A stretch of DNA of 64,000 nt from Rhodoferax ferrireducens T118 (GTDB taxonomy: Bacteria; Pseudomonadota; Gammaproteobacteria; Burkholderiales; Burkholderiaceae_C), in assembly GCF_000013605.1 (NCBI RefSeq), contig NC_007908.1, positions 2,170,001-2,234,000 of the forward strand, in the 5' to 3' direction. A program made the position numbers and the translations under genes. The notes under the pieces were generated by a model. That model was not told the DNA's origin. It made no database searches and saw only the letters and a program-made list of their open reading frames with translations. Positions 17,434 to 27,269 of this stretch are shown here, piece after piece. Every line of letters starts with the position of its first letter. Positions within the stretch are counted from its first letter, which is position 1.

Positions 17434-18282
17434 ATGAGAGAGCTACCCAGCCCCACCTTTCCTTTGTCGCCGCTATCTTTGCCCCGGAGCCTGTTTCACC
17501 GGCCTCACGCGCCTCTGGTTGTATCGAATCCACGACCAGTCGCGCCTGTCGAACGCGCCGGCCTCGTGGTTTCATGGGCCCAACACGCGGACGAAGTGCG
17601 GCAAGCGCAGCGCTTGAGGTTTGCGGTTTTCGCCCGGGAAATGGGGGCCCGGCTGGATACGACCGTACCCGGCCACGATGTGGATTTGTTCGACAACTAT
17701 TGTGAGCATCTGCTGGTGCGCGACGAATCGACCCTGGAGGTGGTGGGAACCTACCGCCTGCTCACGCCGGCCCAGGCCCGGCGCGTCGGCAGCACCTACA
17801 GCGACCTTGAGTTTGACCTCACCCGCCTGCGCAGCCTGCGTGAGCGCATGGTGGAGCTGGGGCGAAGCTGCGTGCATCCAGACTATCGTCACGGCGGCGT
17901 GATCATGGCCTTGTGGGGCGCGCTGGCCGAGTTCATGGTGCGCAACAAGCTCGATACCATGATTGGCTGCGCCAGCATTCCGATGCTGCATAACGGCATC
18001 GTTAGCGGTGATGTGGCCGCCAGCATCTGGCATCAACTCAAGGCAACGCATCTGGCACCGATCGAACACCAGGTGCATCCGCGCCTGGCGCTGCCCGTGG
18101 ATCGGCTGTACCACAGCCTGAGCGTCGAGCCGCCGGCCTTGATCAAGGGCTATTTGCGACTGGGCGCCAAGATTCTGGGGGCGCCCGCCTGGGACCCGGA
18201 TTTCAACACGGCCGACCTCCCCATGCTGATGCGCATCAACGACTTGCCGCCGCGCTACCGCAAGCATTTTCTGGGCGCGTGA
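17434..18282 (+). CDS. olsB: Ornithine N-acyltransferase OlsB-like (GNAT/haemolysin-type)
   Basis: 282 residues resembling the OlsB family, which transfers a 3-hydroxyacyl group from acyl carrier protein to ornithine in the first step of ornithine lipid synthesis. Typical segments are [50 protein letters not shown] and the ending [13 protein letters not shown]. The ATG at 17434 follows AAAGGAG by 6 bases; a long upstream reading frame crosses the Pho box and was rejected. The stop overlaps the next gene's start. Exact acyl acceptor is inferred from family. Confidence 0.8.
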   Translation: MRELPSPTFPLSPLSLPRSLFHRPHAPLVVSNPRPVAPVERAGLVVSWAQHADEVRQAQRLRFAVFAREMGARLDTTVPGHDVDLFDNYCEHLLVRDESTLEVVGTYRLLTPAQARRVGSTYSDLEFDLTRLRSLRERMVELGRSCVHPDYRHGGVIMALWGALAEFMVRNKLDTMIGCASIPMLHNGIVSGDVAASIWHQLKATHLAPIEHQVHPRLALPVDRLYHSLSVEPPALIKGYLRLGAKILGAPAWDPDFNTADLPMLMRINDLPPRYRKHFLGA

Positions 18283-19880
18283 TGCGAGCCATGACCATGA
18301 GCACAGTACTTTCAAAATTCAATGGCGCGTGGTCATTTTCGCGGCAAATACGGGTCGTGCTGTCGCTGGTTCTGGCGGTCGCCCTGTTGGGCTCGGCGCT
18401 GGGGGTCTGGTCTTTGCAGCGAGTGGCCAACGAGACCAGCCGCATGGTCGATGACGCCATGGCTACCGAGCGTCTGGCGGTGGATTTGTACCGGCATCTC
18501 GCGCTCAATGTGGCGCGCTCCAAGGCCTTCGCACTGAGTTCGGAACCCCAAGTCGCTGATGTGTTGACCCCGGAGATCAACCAGACTTCCACTGTAGTGG
18601 ACGAGTTGCTGCGTCAATTGGGCTCTCGGCTGAGCAGTCCCGATGATCAATTGATGCTTGGGCACATGCTGCAGGCCAATCGCGAATTTTTGCGGGCGCG
18701 GCAAGAATTGACGCTCGCCCGCGATGGCGGTGTGACGGCCAACATTGAACAGGTGTATGCCAAGCGTTTTTCCCCGGCTGCGCAGGCCTTGCTGGAAGCC
18801 GTTGCCCGGCTGCGGGATTCCCGGCAGGCCAGGATCGATGCTTCTGTCGTTGAAATAGCTGGTTTGAGCCGGTCAGCGCAATGGGGTTTGGTTCTCTTTG
18901 GCTGTGGGGCCCTGTTGCTGGGCGGCCTGCTGTCGGCGTGGCTTGTGCGGGCCATCACCCGGCCCATCCATCAGGCGGTGGATGCCGCTGACCGGGTGGC
19001 GGCGCTGGACCTGAGTGACCCCATCGACGGACACGATCGCGATGAAGGCGGCCGCCTGCTGGCCGCACTGAGCCGAATGCAGTCGTCTCTGCACACCTTG
19101 GTGTCTGAAGTTCAGGGCGCCAGTCACGGTGTGGCCGAGGGCGCCACGCAGATCGCAACTGGCAATCTTGACTTCTCCAGCCGAACCGAACTGGCCGCCT
19201 CCTTTCTGCAGCAGACCGCCGCTGCGGTGGAGCAGATCGCGGCGACCCTGCATCAGTCCCTGGCGGCAGCCTCGCGCGGCGAAGCACTGGCCAGATCGGC
19301 AGCTGTGGAGGCAACAGCCGGCCGAAAGGCCATGACCGAAGTGATGCAGACCATGAGCGACATCAGCCAGTCGTCGCACCAGATTGCGCAGATCACGGCA
19401 GTCATCGACGGCATCGCTTTCCAGACCAACATCCTGGCGCTCAATGCCGCCGTTGAGGCTGCTCGCGCCGGTGAGCACGGGCGCGGCTTTGCGGTGGTGG
19501 CCGCCGAAGTCCGCGCGCTGGCCAACCGCAGCGCCGTGGCAGCGCAGGAAATCAGGTCCTTGATCGGCGTCTCGGTGGACAAGGCAAAACTGGGTACGCT
19601 CAATGTACGCCAGGCGCGTGACACCATGAGCGCCATCGATGATGCCGTGGCGCGGGTGGTGCAGGTGATTGGCGACATCAGCACCGGCACCCGTGAGCAA
19701 AGCGCCGGCATGGCGAGTATCAATACGGCTCTGAGTCGTCTCGATCAAATGACCCAGCAAAACGCGGCCGTCGTCGAGCAGTCGGCGGCCGCTGCCCAAA
19801 GCTTGCAGGCGCAGGCTGGCGATTTGCGGGATATGGCCGGGCAGTTTCGATTGCCGGCGCTTGCCCTGGCCCTTCGCTGA
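18282..19880 (+). CDS. Methyl-accepting chemotaxis protein
   Basis: About 532 residues. A transmembrane helix near the N-terminus, a periplasmic four-helix-type sensor (about 40-200), a second helix ([20 protein letters not shown]), a HAMP domain and a long cytoplasmic coiled coil with the conserved hairpin tip ([20 protein letters not shown]). It reports to CheA and CheW. ATG at 18282 overlaps the olsB stop (TGATG); ATG at 18297 is also possible. The overlap puts it in the Pho-controlled olsB transcript. The ligand is unknown. Confidence 0.92.
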   Translation: MRAMTMSTVLSKFNGAWSFSRQIRVVLSLVLAVALLGSALGVWSLQRVANETSRMVDDAMATERLAVDLYRHLALNVARSKAFALSSEPQVADVLTPEINQTSTVVDELLRQLGSRLSSPDDQLMLGHMLQANREFLRARQELTLARDGGVTANIEQVYAKRFSPAAQALLEAVARLRDSRQARIDASVVEIAGLSRSAQWGLVLFGCGALLLGGLLSAWLVRAITRPIHQAVDAADRVAALDLSDPIDGHDRDEGGRLLAALSRMQSSLHTLVSEVQGASHGVAEGATQIATGNLDFSSRTELAASFLQQTAAAVEQIAATLHQSLAAASRGEALARSAAVEATAGRKAMTEVMQTMSDISQSSHQIAQITAVIDGIAFQTNILALNAAVEAARAGEHGRGFAVVAAEVRALANRSAVAAQEIRSLIGVSVDKAKLGTLNVRQARDTMSAIDDAVARVVQVIGDISTGTREQSAGMASINTALSRLDQMTQQNAAVVEQSAAAAQSLQAQAGDLRDMAGQFRLPALALALR

Positions 19881-19933
19881 GGGGGGCGGCAGCTTGCCAC
19901 GCTGAAACCATTCCTGTTTTTTGAAAGAAAGCA

Positions 19934-21838
19934 ATGCTATTGAACATGGTTCAAGCGGGCGCAGCGACGGCGCGGCCTGCCATTAACTTTAATTCAGCTG
20001 ATACGCGCGACAGGCCGATCGGCAGTGCCAGGTCGATGCTGATGGTGACGCGCTCCTATGCCGTGCGGCGTGGTTGCGGGCCGCTGGCTGACCTGATGCG
20101 CGGCACCGGGCTGTACCCGGTCTATCAGCCCATTGTGTCGCTGGAGGGTGGTGCCATTTATTCCCATGAGGCCCTGATTCGCGGGCCACAAGGCACCTCA
20201 TTGCATACGCCCGATATGTTGTTGGCAGCAGCGGCACATGAGAGGCTGAACTTCGAGTTTGAAACCCTGTGTGTCATTGCCGCACTGGATCAGTGGGGCA
20301 CGCTGCTTCAAAATGGGCGACTGTTTGTCAATATCAGCGCGCAGGTGCTGGTTCAGGTCTTGAAACAATGCGGGCGTGATGCCCTGATCGAGATGGTCAG
20401 CGGCTTGGGTGTTTTGCCACGCCGCTTGGTGCTGGAGATCACCGAGTATGAGCGGGTGACCGACATGGATTATTTCGCCAGCGTCGTGGGCGAGCTGCGT
20501 GCGATCGGCGTCTCCATCGCACTGGACGATTTTGGCGATGGTCGCTCGAGTCTGCGCCTGTGGTCGCAACTCAAGCCCGAGATCGTGAAGATCGACAAAT
20601 ACTTTACCAAGGACCTCAGCCTGCACGCCGACAAAGTCAAGACGATTCAGGCTTTGCAACAAATTGCCGCCATCTTTGATACCGCCCTGGTCGCCGAAGG
20701 CATTGAGACCGAGGACGACTTGCGCGTTCTGCGCGATCTCGGCATTTCTTATGGCCAAGGTTATCTTCTGGGGCGCCCGGCCGCACTGCCGCGGGAGCAG
20801 ATTGAAGAGCCGGCAATGGCCGTGATGCAGGACCGTCGGGTCGCCGTGTTCCCCGAGTTGCGGCGGGCGTCCAACGCGGGCTCCTTAAAACGCCTGTTGG
20901 TGCTGGAGGCGCCTGCTGTCGGCTTGGATGCGACCAACGATGAATTGGCGTCGCTGTTTATGACGCACACCAAGCTGCATGCCGCGGCAGTTGTTGACGG
21001 CACCCGCCCGGTGGGGATCATCAACCGTTCACGCTTTATGAACGAATACAGCAGGCTGTATTACCGTGAGGTATGGGGCCGCAAGCCGTGCCTGGTTCAT
21101 GCCAATCTGGAGCCCCGCTTGATCGAGCGCGACCACAATGTTGACGAGTTGATCGGCATTCTCACGTCGGACGACCAACGTTACCTCGCCGATGGATTTG
21201 TCGTGACGGACAACGGCCGCTATGCTGGCTTGGGCACCGGCGATCAGCTGGTTCGCTCAGTCACGGAGACACGCATTGAAGCGGCCCGCCATGCCAACCC
21301 ACTGACTTTTTTGCCGGGCAATATTCCGATCAGTCAACATATCGAGCGGCTCTTGAACAGTGGCGTTGATTTTGTTGCCTGCTACGCCGATCTGAATAAT
21401 TTCAAACCCTTTAACGACCAATATGGTTATTGGCGCGGCGACGAAATGATTCGTCTGGTGGCCCGGCTCGCCCAGGCGCATTGTGATCCACGGCGTGATT
21501 TTGTCGGGCATGTTGGTGGCGACGACTTCATCATCCTGTATCAGAGTGATGACTGGCGGGTGCAATGCGAGCAATTCATCGCTGAATTTGCCAAGCGCGC
21601 GGTGGAGCTGTTTGATCCGTCGGCGCGTGCGGCTGGCGGTATTGAAGCTGAAGATCGCTTTGGAGTACCCCGATTTTTCCCTTTGACCACCATCTCGATC
21701 GGTGCCGTCAAAGTCGCGCGCGATGAGTATGCCAATGCCGAGCAGGTCGCGTCGGAGGCGGCACGGGCCAAGCACGACGCCAAGACCCATAACGTGGGAC
21801 TGCTGGTGCGCGATACCCTCGACTTCAGCACTCGCTGA
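19934..21838 (+). CDS. EAL-CBS-GGDEF signalling protein
   Basis: 634 residues, no membrane segment. The order is EAL first (YQPIVSLEGG, then HEALIRGP with Glu79; DDFGDGRSSLRL), then a CBS pair (about 310-450), then a GGDEF-type domain ending near 620 with the site GHVGGDDFI, Asp replacing the usual Glu. The EAL residues look usable for c-di-GMP hydrolysis; the GGDDF form may still be active. CBS domains may bind adenine nucleotides. It starts 53 bases after the chemoreceptor stop without a terminator, so it may share the olsB transcript. Confidence 0.9.
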   Translation: MLLNMVQAGAATARPAINFNSADTRDRPIGSARSMLMVTRSYAVRRGCGPLADLMRGTGLYPVYQPIVSLEGGAIYSHEALIRGPQGTSLHTPDMLLAAAAHERLNFEFETLCVIAALDQWGTLLQNGRLFVNISAQVLVQVLKQCGRDALIEMVSGLGVLPRRLVLEITEYERVTDMDYFASVVGELRAIGVSIALDDFGDGRSSLRLWSQLKPEIVKIDKYFTKDLSLHADKVKTIQALQQIAAIFDTALVAEGIETEDDLRVLRDLGISYGQGYLLGRPAALPREQIEEPAMAVMQDRRVAVFPELRRASNAGSLKRLLVLEAPAVGLDATNDELASLFMTHTKLHAAAVVDGTRPVGIINRSRFMNEYSRLYYREVWGRKPCLVHANLEPRLIERDHNVDELIGILTSDDQRYLADGFVVTDNGRYAGLGTGDQLVRSVTETRIEAARHANPLTFLPGNIPISQHIERLLNSGVDFVACYADLNNFKPFNDQYGYWRGDEMIRLVARLAQAHCDPRRDFVGHVGGDDFIILYQSDDWRVQCEQFIAEFAKRAVELFDPSARAAGGIEAEDRFGVPRFFPLTTISIGAVKVARDEYANAEQVASEAARAKHDAKTHNVGLLVRDTLDFSTR

Positions 21839-21844
21839 GAATCA

Positions 21845-22993
21845 TCAGCCCACAAGCCGACCGTCCGGGGTAAGCATGCTTTGCGTAACGTAGGACCCGC
21901 CGCGTCCCTGCGTATTGAAGCTGACACGAAACCCGCTCAGGTCAACCGCATGACGCTGTTGAAATGCCTGCAAGGTAGTCTGGCGTGTCACGACGCCTTC
22001 CACGGTGCCTAATACTGCACTTGTGTAGCGTGCTGCGATATAACCGGCCAAACTTTGCGGTGTTGGCGGCTCATCAAAAAGTCGAGCCAGCGTCTGACGG
22101 TAGGACTTCACGAGGGGCGACGGGGAGTTGACCATGGGGACAACCTGCGTGGCCATGATGGGTGTATGGCGCGATGCACCCATTTGCATCAGGGTTTGCA
22201 GGTTCACATCAGCCAGCGCAACCAGATAGCGTTGCCGAGCCTGCTGGTCAATGCTTTGGGTAAACTGCATGAGCTCCGGTGTGCCGCCCATAAACAACAG
22301 AATCCGGGGCGTGTCGGCGTTCAGGCTTTTTCCAACTTGTGCCAGACCTGCACCTGGTTTGAAAGACATGAGCTTGATTTTCAAGGCAGCACTCGCCCGC
22401 TCAACATCGTCGCGGTACAGTGAGTACTCTTGCTCAGACGCGTAGACGGCACCCATCTCAGGTACGCCCATCAAGGACAGCGATTTAATGGCTTGCGCGA
22501 TTTGATCCTGACGCGATGCAAAAATGGGAAACGTGCGATTGTCCCCATCCAGATCAGAATTTTGTAACCAGGGTGCAACGTGGGCAATGTCGTGCTGATC
22601 TTGCTTCAACAATGCCACGAGCTGGCTGGCGGCACGGTCACCCGCTGTACCGGAAAGCACCACGCAATTGGCCGTTTTCTTGATCGTCTCAAGGGCTGCA
22701 CGCAGGCTGGTGGAACTGCCGTCGACCTCCAGGACCAAGTGCTGGATAGAGCGTCCATTGACGCCCCCTGTTTTGTTGACCTCTTGCCAGGCAGCGCGGG
22801 ACCCAATCAGAAAGTCCCTGGACACGTCCAGCTGACTTGGTGTGTTGTCCACGACCTGGGCCACGACTAGCATACGCGGGGCGCCTGCAGATTTTCCTGA
22901 CTGCGGCCAGGCTGATGCCGCCGTGCACGCAGCCAGACTCACTGCGCCGCGCAAGAGACTGCGCCGGGTCCATTCAGACGGATACACCCTCAT
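21845..22993 (-). CDS. Tat-exported periplasmic solute-binding protein (type 1 fold)
   Basis: 382 residues resembling branched-chain-amino-acid-type binding proteins. The N-terminus has a twin-arginine motif TRRSLLRGAVSLAA (residues 9-22) followed by an Ala-rich cleavage region. The mature part shows the lobe-1 start LVVAQVVD and GSRAAWQEVNKTGGVNGR. There is no permease or ATPase gene next to it, so it is an orphan: a remote transporter, or a sensor role with a receptor, are both possible. A Pho box with a -10 lies about 120 bases upstream. Ligand unknown. Confidence 0.82.
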   Translation of the reverse strand: MRVYPSEWTRRSLLRGAVSLAACTAASAWPQSGKSAGAPRMLVVAQVVDNTPSQLDVSRDFLIGSRAAWQEVNKTGGVNGRSIQHLVLEVDGSSTSLRAALETIKKTANCVVLSGTAGDRAASQLVALLKQDQHDIAHVAPWLQNSDLDGDNRTFPIFASRQDQIAQAIKSLSLMGVPEMGAVYASEQEYSLYRDDVERASAALKIKLMSFKPGAGLAQVGKSLNADTPRILLFMGGTPELMQFTQSIDQQARQRYLVALADVNLQTLMQMGASRHTPIMATQVVPMVNSPSPLVKSYRQTLARLFDEPPTPQSLAGYIAARYTSAVLGTVEGVVTRQTTLQAFQQRHAVDLSGFRVSFNTQGRGGSYVTQSMLTPDGRLVG

Positions 22994-23112
22994 TTCTTTT
23001 GAGCGCTAGCGCACCCGGCCAACGCAGCGGCAACAGGGGCAAAACCCAAAACCCGACGGTTCAACATGAAAGACGCTCCCGGTCAATGAAAAACCGAGGA
23101 TAGTTTTGTCCT

Positions 23113-23130
23113 GTGACAGGCAGGTGACTA
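23113..23130 (-). promoter_or_regulatory. Pho box for the solute-binding protein gene
   Basis: On the minus strand TAGTCAC (23130-23124) and CTGTCAC (23119-23113) are exactly 11 bases apart. A -10-like TATCCT at 23102-23097 begins 10 bases after the last unit. The start codon is about 100 bases further. Confidence 0.65.
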
Positions 23131-23167
23131 TGGCACTAATTTCGCTCTGTGCGCGAAACCCCCGACT

Positions 23168-24685
23168 TCAGCCGTTGCTGAGGGTCAATGACCAAGGTGT
23201 TTTTTGCCACGCCAGCACTTCCTCGCGCAACAGGTGCGCCGACTGGGGAAAAGCCTGGGCCCAGCCGGCCCGCCAGTCGAGGCTGAAGCTGTTGGCACGG
23301 CCCGTCCGCGTCAGTGTCAAACCGCCCAGGTCGGGGTCGCGACGGGCGTGGCACAAAATGACCGCCAGGCGCAAGCACAGCAGTTGTTGGACAAACAGCT
23401 CGTCTTCAAAGTCCACATCAAGTTTTCGCAGCTTGCCCCGGTGCCCCAAGACCAGCAGGCTGAGCTTGTGCAGTTCGGGCAAGGTAAAACCCATGGCATC
23501 GGCATTGTCCAGAATGTAGGCGCCGTGTTTGTGGTAGTCGCTGTGGGAAATGTGGCTGCCAATGTCATGCAATCGGGCCGCCCATTCGAGCTTGCGCAGC
23601 ATGCGTTCAGCCAGTGGGTCCTCGGGCAGGCTTTGCGGCTTCAAAACGCTGCCTTGAAGCTGCGCCAGCAAGTGGCTGGCGACTTTGCCAACGCGCAGGC
23701 CATGTGCCGTATTGGTTCCAAATTTGGTGGCCAACCGTTGTACCGAGCGCTCGCGCACATCGGACTGGTCTTGCGTGGCGCCCATCAAGTCAAACAACAG
23801 TCCGTGCCGCAGGCCGCCCGTGGTCTGCTGCATTTGATCGATTTCCAGCAAGTCGAAAACCGCCCGCAAAACGCTCAAGCCTCCACCGATGATGGCGCGC
23901 CGGTCTTCCCGCATGCCCATCAGCCGAAGACGATCAGCGCTTTGGGCGCTGAGCAACTTGTCTTGCAGCCAGTCCAGTCCTTCGCGGCTCACGTAGCCTG
24001 TCGGCCAGCCCGCCGCGGCCAACGCATCGGCAACCGCGTTCACGGTACCCGCCGAGCCATAAGCCACGTCCCAGGCGTCACGCCGGTAGGTGTTGAGCGC
24101 CTCGTCCAGCACCGCCTTGGCCGCAATTTCCGCCATTTCAAAGGCGCGCCTGGTGAATTGGTTGTCGGCAAAATAGCGGCTCGACCAGGCAACGCTGCCA
24201 ACCCGGTACGACTCCATCTGGCTGGGCTCCAGGCCCTGACCCAGAATCAGCTCGGTCGAGCGCCCGCCAATGTCAACCACCAGACGGCGCTCGTCCCCGT
24301 GCGGCAGCGCCTGGGCCACGCCCTGGTAGATCAGACGGGCTTCTTCCCGGCCCGAGATGACGTCAATCTGGAACCCCAGCAGCTTGTTGGCGGGCTTCAA
24401 AAACTCGACCCGGTTACGCGCTTCGCGCAAGGTTTGTGTCGCCACGGCGCGTACCTCGGCCGCACCAAAGCCAGCCAGACGTTCGCCAAAACGTGCCAGG
24501 CAATCCCAGCCACGCTGCATCGCCTCAGGCGTCAAATTTCGGTCAGGATCCAGGCCGTTGCCCTGGCGCACGGTTTCCTTCAAATATTCTGTGCGGAAGA
24601 ACTGACCGTGTTCAATCCGTCCAATTTCAAGGCGAAAGCTGTTGGAGCCCAAATCGACAGCCGCCAGGCGCGTTCCTTCTTGCAT
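23168..24685 (-). CDS. ppx: Exopolyphosphatase / GppA family (Ppx)
   Basis: 505 residues of the Ppx/GppA family, which removes terminal phosphates from polyphosphate or from pppGpp. The ASKHA ATPase-type fold shows phosphate loop 1 AAVDLGSNSFRLEIG (8-22) and loop 2 VVDIGGRSTELILG (about 142-155), with catalytic-type acidic residues in ATQTLREARN. The C-terminal HD-like part has RLHDIGSHISHSDYHKHG. The ATG is at 24685. I see no Pho box in front of it, unlike ppk1. Family alone does not separate Ppx from GppA, but the polyphosphate neighbours favour Ppx. Confidence 0.9.
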   Translation of the reverse strand: MQEGTRLAAVDLGSNSFRLEIGRIEHGQFFRTEYLKETVRQGNGLDPDRNLTPEAMQRGWDCLARFGERLAGFGAAEVRAVATQTLREARNRVEFLKPANKLLGFQIDVISGREEARLIYQGVAQALPHGDERRLVVDIGGRSTELILGQGLEPSQMESYRVGSVAWSSRYFADNQFTRRAFEMAEIAAKAVLDEALNTYRRDAWDVAYGSAGTVNAVADALAAAGWPTGYVSREGLDWLQDKLLSAQSADRLRLMGMREDRRAIIGGGLSVLRAVFDLLEIDQMQQTTGGLRHGLLFDLMGATQDQSDVRERSVQRLATKFGTNTAHGLRVGKVASHLLAQLQGSVLKPQSLPEDPLAERMLRKLEWAARLHDIGSHISHSDYHKHGAYILDNADAMGFTLPELHKLSLLVLGHRGKLRKLDVDFEDELFVQQLLCLRLAVILCHARRDPDLGGLTLTRTGRANSFSLDWRAGWAQAFPQSAHLLREEVLAWQKTPWSLTLSNG

Positions 24686-24755
24686 CGGTAATCTTCCTGT
24701 GTTTGGGCGTGCAGCATAGCATTCGGGTTGGATGGCCCGGCGACGCTTGTCATTT

Positions 24756-24812
24756 GCTATATTTATAGTAGCTATACATGCCTATTTTACGGGGGCTGTA
24801 GCCTGATTTGTC
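24756..24812 (+). repeat. Dispersed ~57-base repeat, intergenic copy A
   Basis: An AT-rich palindromic head (GCTATATTTATAGTAGCTA) is followed by ACGGGGGCTGTAGCC and GATTTG. It lies in the 338-base gap between ppx and the helicase gene; the rest of that gap shows no gene or clear promoter. Related copies are at 41688, 42880, 48232, 38026 and 62689. Confidence 0.75.
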
Positions 24813-25023
24813 GTATACTTATCGGTGGTCAGGCAGCGTTCGTTTCTGCCTTTCTACTCCTTGTTGGTATGTCCGTGAACCGGTCGGGCCATCGGGCGCT
24901 GCTGGCGCCAGCGTGGCGGCATAAAGCCCTTTTTGGCCGGGTGCCGGGCGGCTGAGGTCGTGAAGGCGGTGTAATAGCCGCTGTGCAAAATCAATCCAAA
25001 CAACCCAATCAGGAGTCATTCGC

Positions 25024-27174
25024 TTGAGTACCGACGATCTGGCGGGCCTGTCGCTGGCCGCTTTTGACCAGATGGTGGACGCCACGGCGGGTTTTCGCTC
25101 CCGCCCCGGCCAGCGTGACATGGCGCAGCAGATTGCCAGTGCCTTGTCGGGCGTGACGCTGGGCGAGCATGCCGAGCCCAACAAGTCTATTGCGGTCATT
25201 CAGGCCGGCACCGGCGTGGGCAAGTCGGCGGCTTACCTGGCCACTACCGTGGCGCTGGCGCTGGCGCGCAAAACCCGGGTCGTCATTTCAACCGCCACGG
25301 TGGCGCTGCAAGAGCAACTGATGACCAAGGACTTGCCCGCGCTGGCCGCGGTGCTGGAAAGCCCTTTTGTCTTTGCGCTGGCCAAGGGGCGTGGCCGCTA
25401 CGTGTGCAAGTTCAAGCTGGAGCGCCTGGCCGGTCCGGGCGGCGATGAACTGAACGAGGAGCTGTTTGGCGTGGATGAAGACACGCCACCCACGCGCGCA
25501 GCGTTTGCCGCCCAGCTGCAGGGTGTTGACCCTGAAGAGCGGCGCATGAAGCTCTATGACGCGCTGGCCACTGCCTTGAGCCAAGGCAAATGGGACGGCG
25601 ACCGCGACAAGCTCGCCGAGCAGCCCGACGCGCGCGACTGGTCGGCGGTGGCGGCGGAGCGCCACAGCTGCACCGCGCGGCACTGCCCGCGTTTTCGCGA
25701 CTGCAGCTACTACCAGGCGCGCACGCAACTGGCCGAAGCGAATGTCATCGTTGCCAACCATGACCTGGTGCTGGCCTCGCTCGGCATGAATGCGCTGCCC
25801 GAGCTGGAAAAATGCCTGGTGGTGTTTGACGAAGGGCACCACCTGCCCGCCGTCGCGCTGGACCAGTTTTCCAGCAGCATGGACCTATCAAGCCTGCGCT
25901 GGCTCGACAAACTGCCCAAAATCTTGCTGGAGGTGAGCGAGAAGATCAGTCGGACGCCTGATCAGGACGTCAACACCCTGGCCCAGCAGCTCAAGACCGC
26001 CTTGCTCGATGTCAGCCGCATCGCCATGGATTTGTTGCGGACCGGCGGCACTGGCTACGACGGCACCCAGCGCTTCAAGAACGGCGTGCTGCCGGTTGTC
26101 TTGCTGGAGCCGATGACGCTGATTCAGGGCCACGCCAGGGGCTTGTCCGGCGTGCTCGAAGCCCTGGGCGCCGAGCTGAAACGGCGCGCCAAGGAAGACC
26201 CGGCGCTGGCCTTGAGCAGCTCCCTGCTGTACGCCAAGCTCGGTCCGATGGCGCCCAGGCTGGGCAGTGTGCTGGCCACCAGCGGCATGCTGCTGCAACA
26301 GGGGCCGCAACCGCTGGCCAAGTGGCTCAAGTCCGACACCAGCTCGGGCCTGGTTTTTATGAGTGCCCACGCCTGCCCGATTGTGCCGGGCGAGCTGTTG
26401 CAGCAAAGCCTGTGGCGCCAGGTGCGCGGCGCCGTCATCACCTCGGCGACGCTGACGAGTTGCGGCAGTTTTGATTTTTTTCTGCAGGAAGCCGGGCTCG
26501 ACAACGACGAGACGGTGTCCACGCTGGAGGTCGCCAGCCCTTTTAATTACACCGCCCAAGGTCGCTTGATCGTGGTCGAGACCGTGGCTGACCCGAAGAA
26601 CGTCGAGGCCTACACACGCGAGCTGGTGGCGGAGTTGCTGCTCGATCTGAGCCAAATCGAACATGGCGCGCTGGCCCTGTTCACCTCGCGCGTGCAGATG
26701 AAAGCGGCGGTCGACGCCCTGAGCCCCACGCTGCAGGACGTGGTGCTGGTGCAGGGGCAAATGGCGCGCACCCGGCTGCTGGCCACGCATCAGGCGCGGG
26801 TGGAGGCGGGGCGGCCTTCCGTCATTTTTGGCCTGCAGTCGTTTGGCGAAGGGCTGGACTTGCCCGGGCGGCTGTGCGAAACCGTGTTGATTGCTAAATT
26901 GCCCTTCAGTCCACCGTCGGACCCGGTGGAAGAAGCGCGCTCCGAGTGGCTCAAAAGTGTCGGGCGCGACCCGTTTTCCGAACTGGTGGTGCCTGCCACC
27001 GGTATCCGGCTGCTGCAGTGGACGGGGCGGGCGATTCGCACCGAAGAAGATGTGGCGACCGTCATCTGTTATGACCGGCGCCTGCTCACCATGGCGTTTG
27101 GGCGGCGCATGCTGCAGGGCTTGCCCGCCTACGCGGTGCTGCGCCGCTCGGCGGGTGTGCTGCGGGCGATGTAG
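25024..27174 (+). CDS. dinG: DinG-family ATP-dependent DNA helicase
   Basis: 716 residues of the XPD/DinG iron-sulfur helicase family. Walker A is AGTGVGKS (61-68). Four Cys for the 4Fe-4S cluster are RYVCKF near 130 and SCTARHCPRFRDCSYY near 213-225. The Walker B box is DEGHH near 269 and motif VI is QWTGRAIRTEED near 660. These helicases unwind DNA with 5'-3' polarity and remove R-loops or other structures. The start is TTG at 25024, chosen for AGGAG eight bases upstream; no ATG gives the full N-terminus. Confidence 0.92.
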   Translation: MSTDDLAGLSLAAFDQMVDATAGFRSRPGQRDMAQQIASALSGVTLGEHAEPNKSIAVIQAGTGVGKSAAYLATTVALALARKTRVVISTATVALQEQLMTKDLPALAAVLESPFVFALAKGRGRYVCKFKLERLAGPGGDELNEELFGVDEDTPPTRAAFAAQLQGVDPEERRMKLYDALATALSQGKWDGDRDKLAEQPDARDWSAVAAERHSCTARHCPRFRDCSYYQARTQLAEANVIVANHDLVLASLGMNALPELEKCLVVFDEGHHLPAVALDQFSSSMDLSSLRWLDKLPKILLEVSEKISRTPDQDVNTLAQQLKTALLDVSRIAMDLLRTGGTGYDGTQRFKNGVLPVVLLEPMTLIQGHARGLSGVLEALGAELKRRAKEDPALALSSSLLYAKLGPMAPRLGSVLATSGMLLQQGPQPLAKWLKSDTSSGLVFMSAHACPIVPGELLQQSLWRQVRGAVITSATLTSCGSFDFFLQEAGLDNDETVSTLEVASPFNYTAQGRLIVVETVADPKNVEAYTRELVAELLLDLSQIEHGALALFTSRVQMKAAVDALSPTLQDVVLVQGQMARTRLLATHQARVEAGRPSVIFGLQSFGEGLDLPGRLCETVLIAKLPFSPPSDPVEEARSEWLKSVGRDPFSELVVPATGIRLLQWTGRAIRTEEDVATVICYDRRLLTMAFGRRMLQGLPAYAVLRRSAGVLRAM

Positions 27175-27269
27175 CTTGACGAGCCCTTGCCTTGCATTCG
27201 GGGCCCGCGACCGCAGTTGAGGTCAGGGCAGAGGTAAAAGTTAAGGACAGGCGTTTTGAATTGAAAGCG

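Noticed and set aside
23204..24691. Plus-strand frame of 495 codons opposite ppx
   Set aside because: Antisense shadow; no recognisable motif and Ppx motifs are clear on the other strand.
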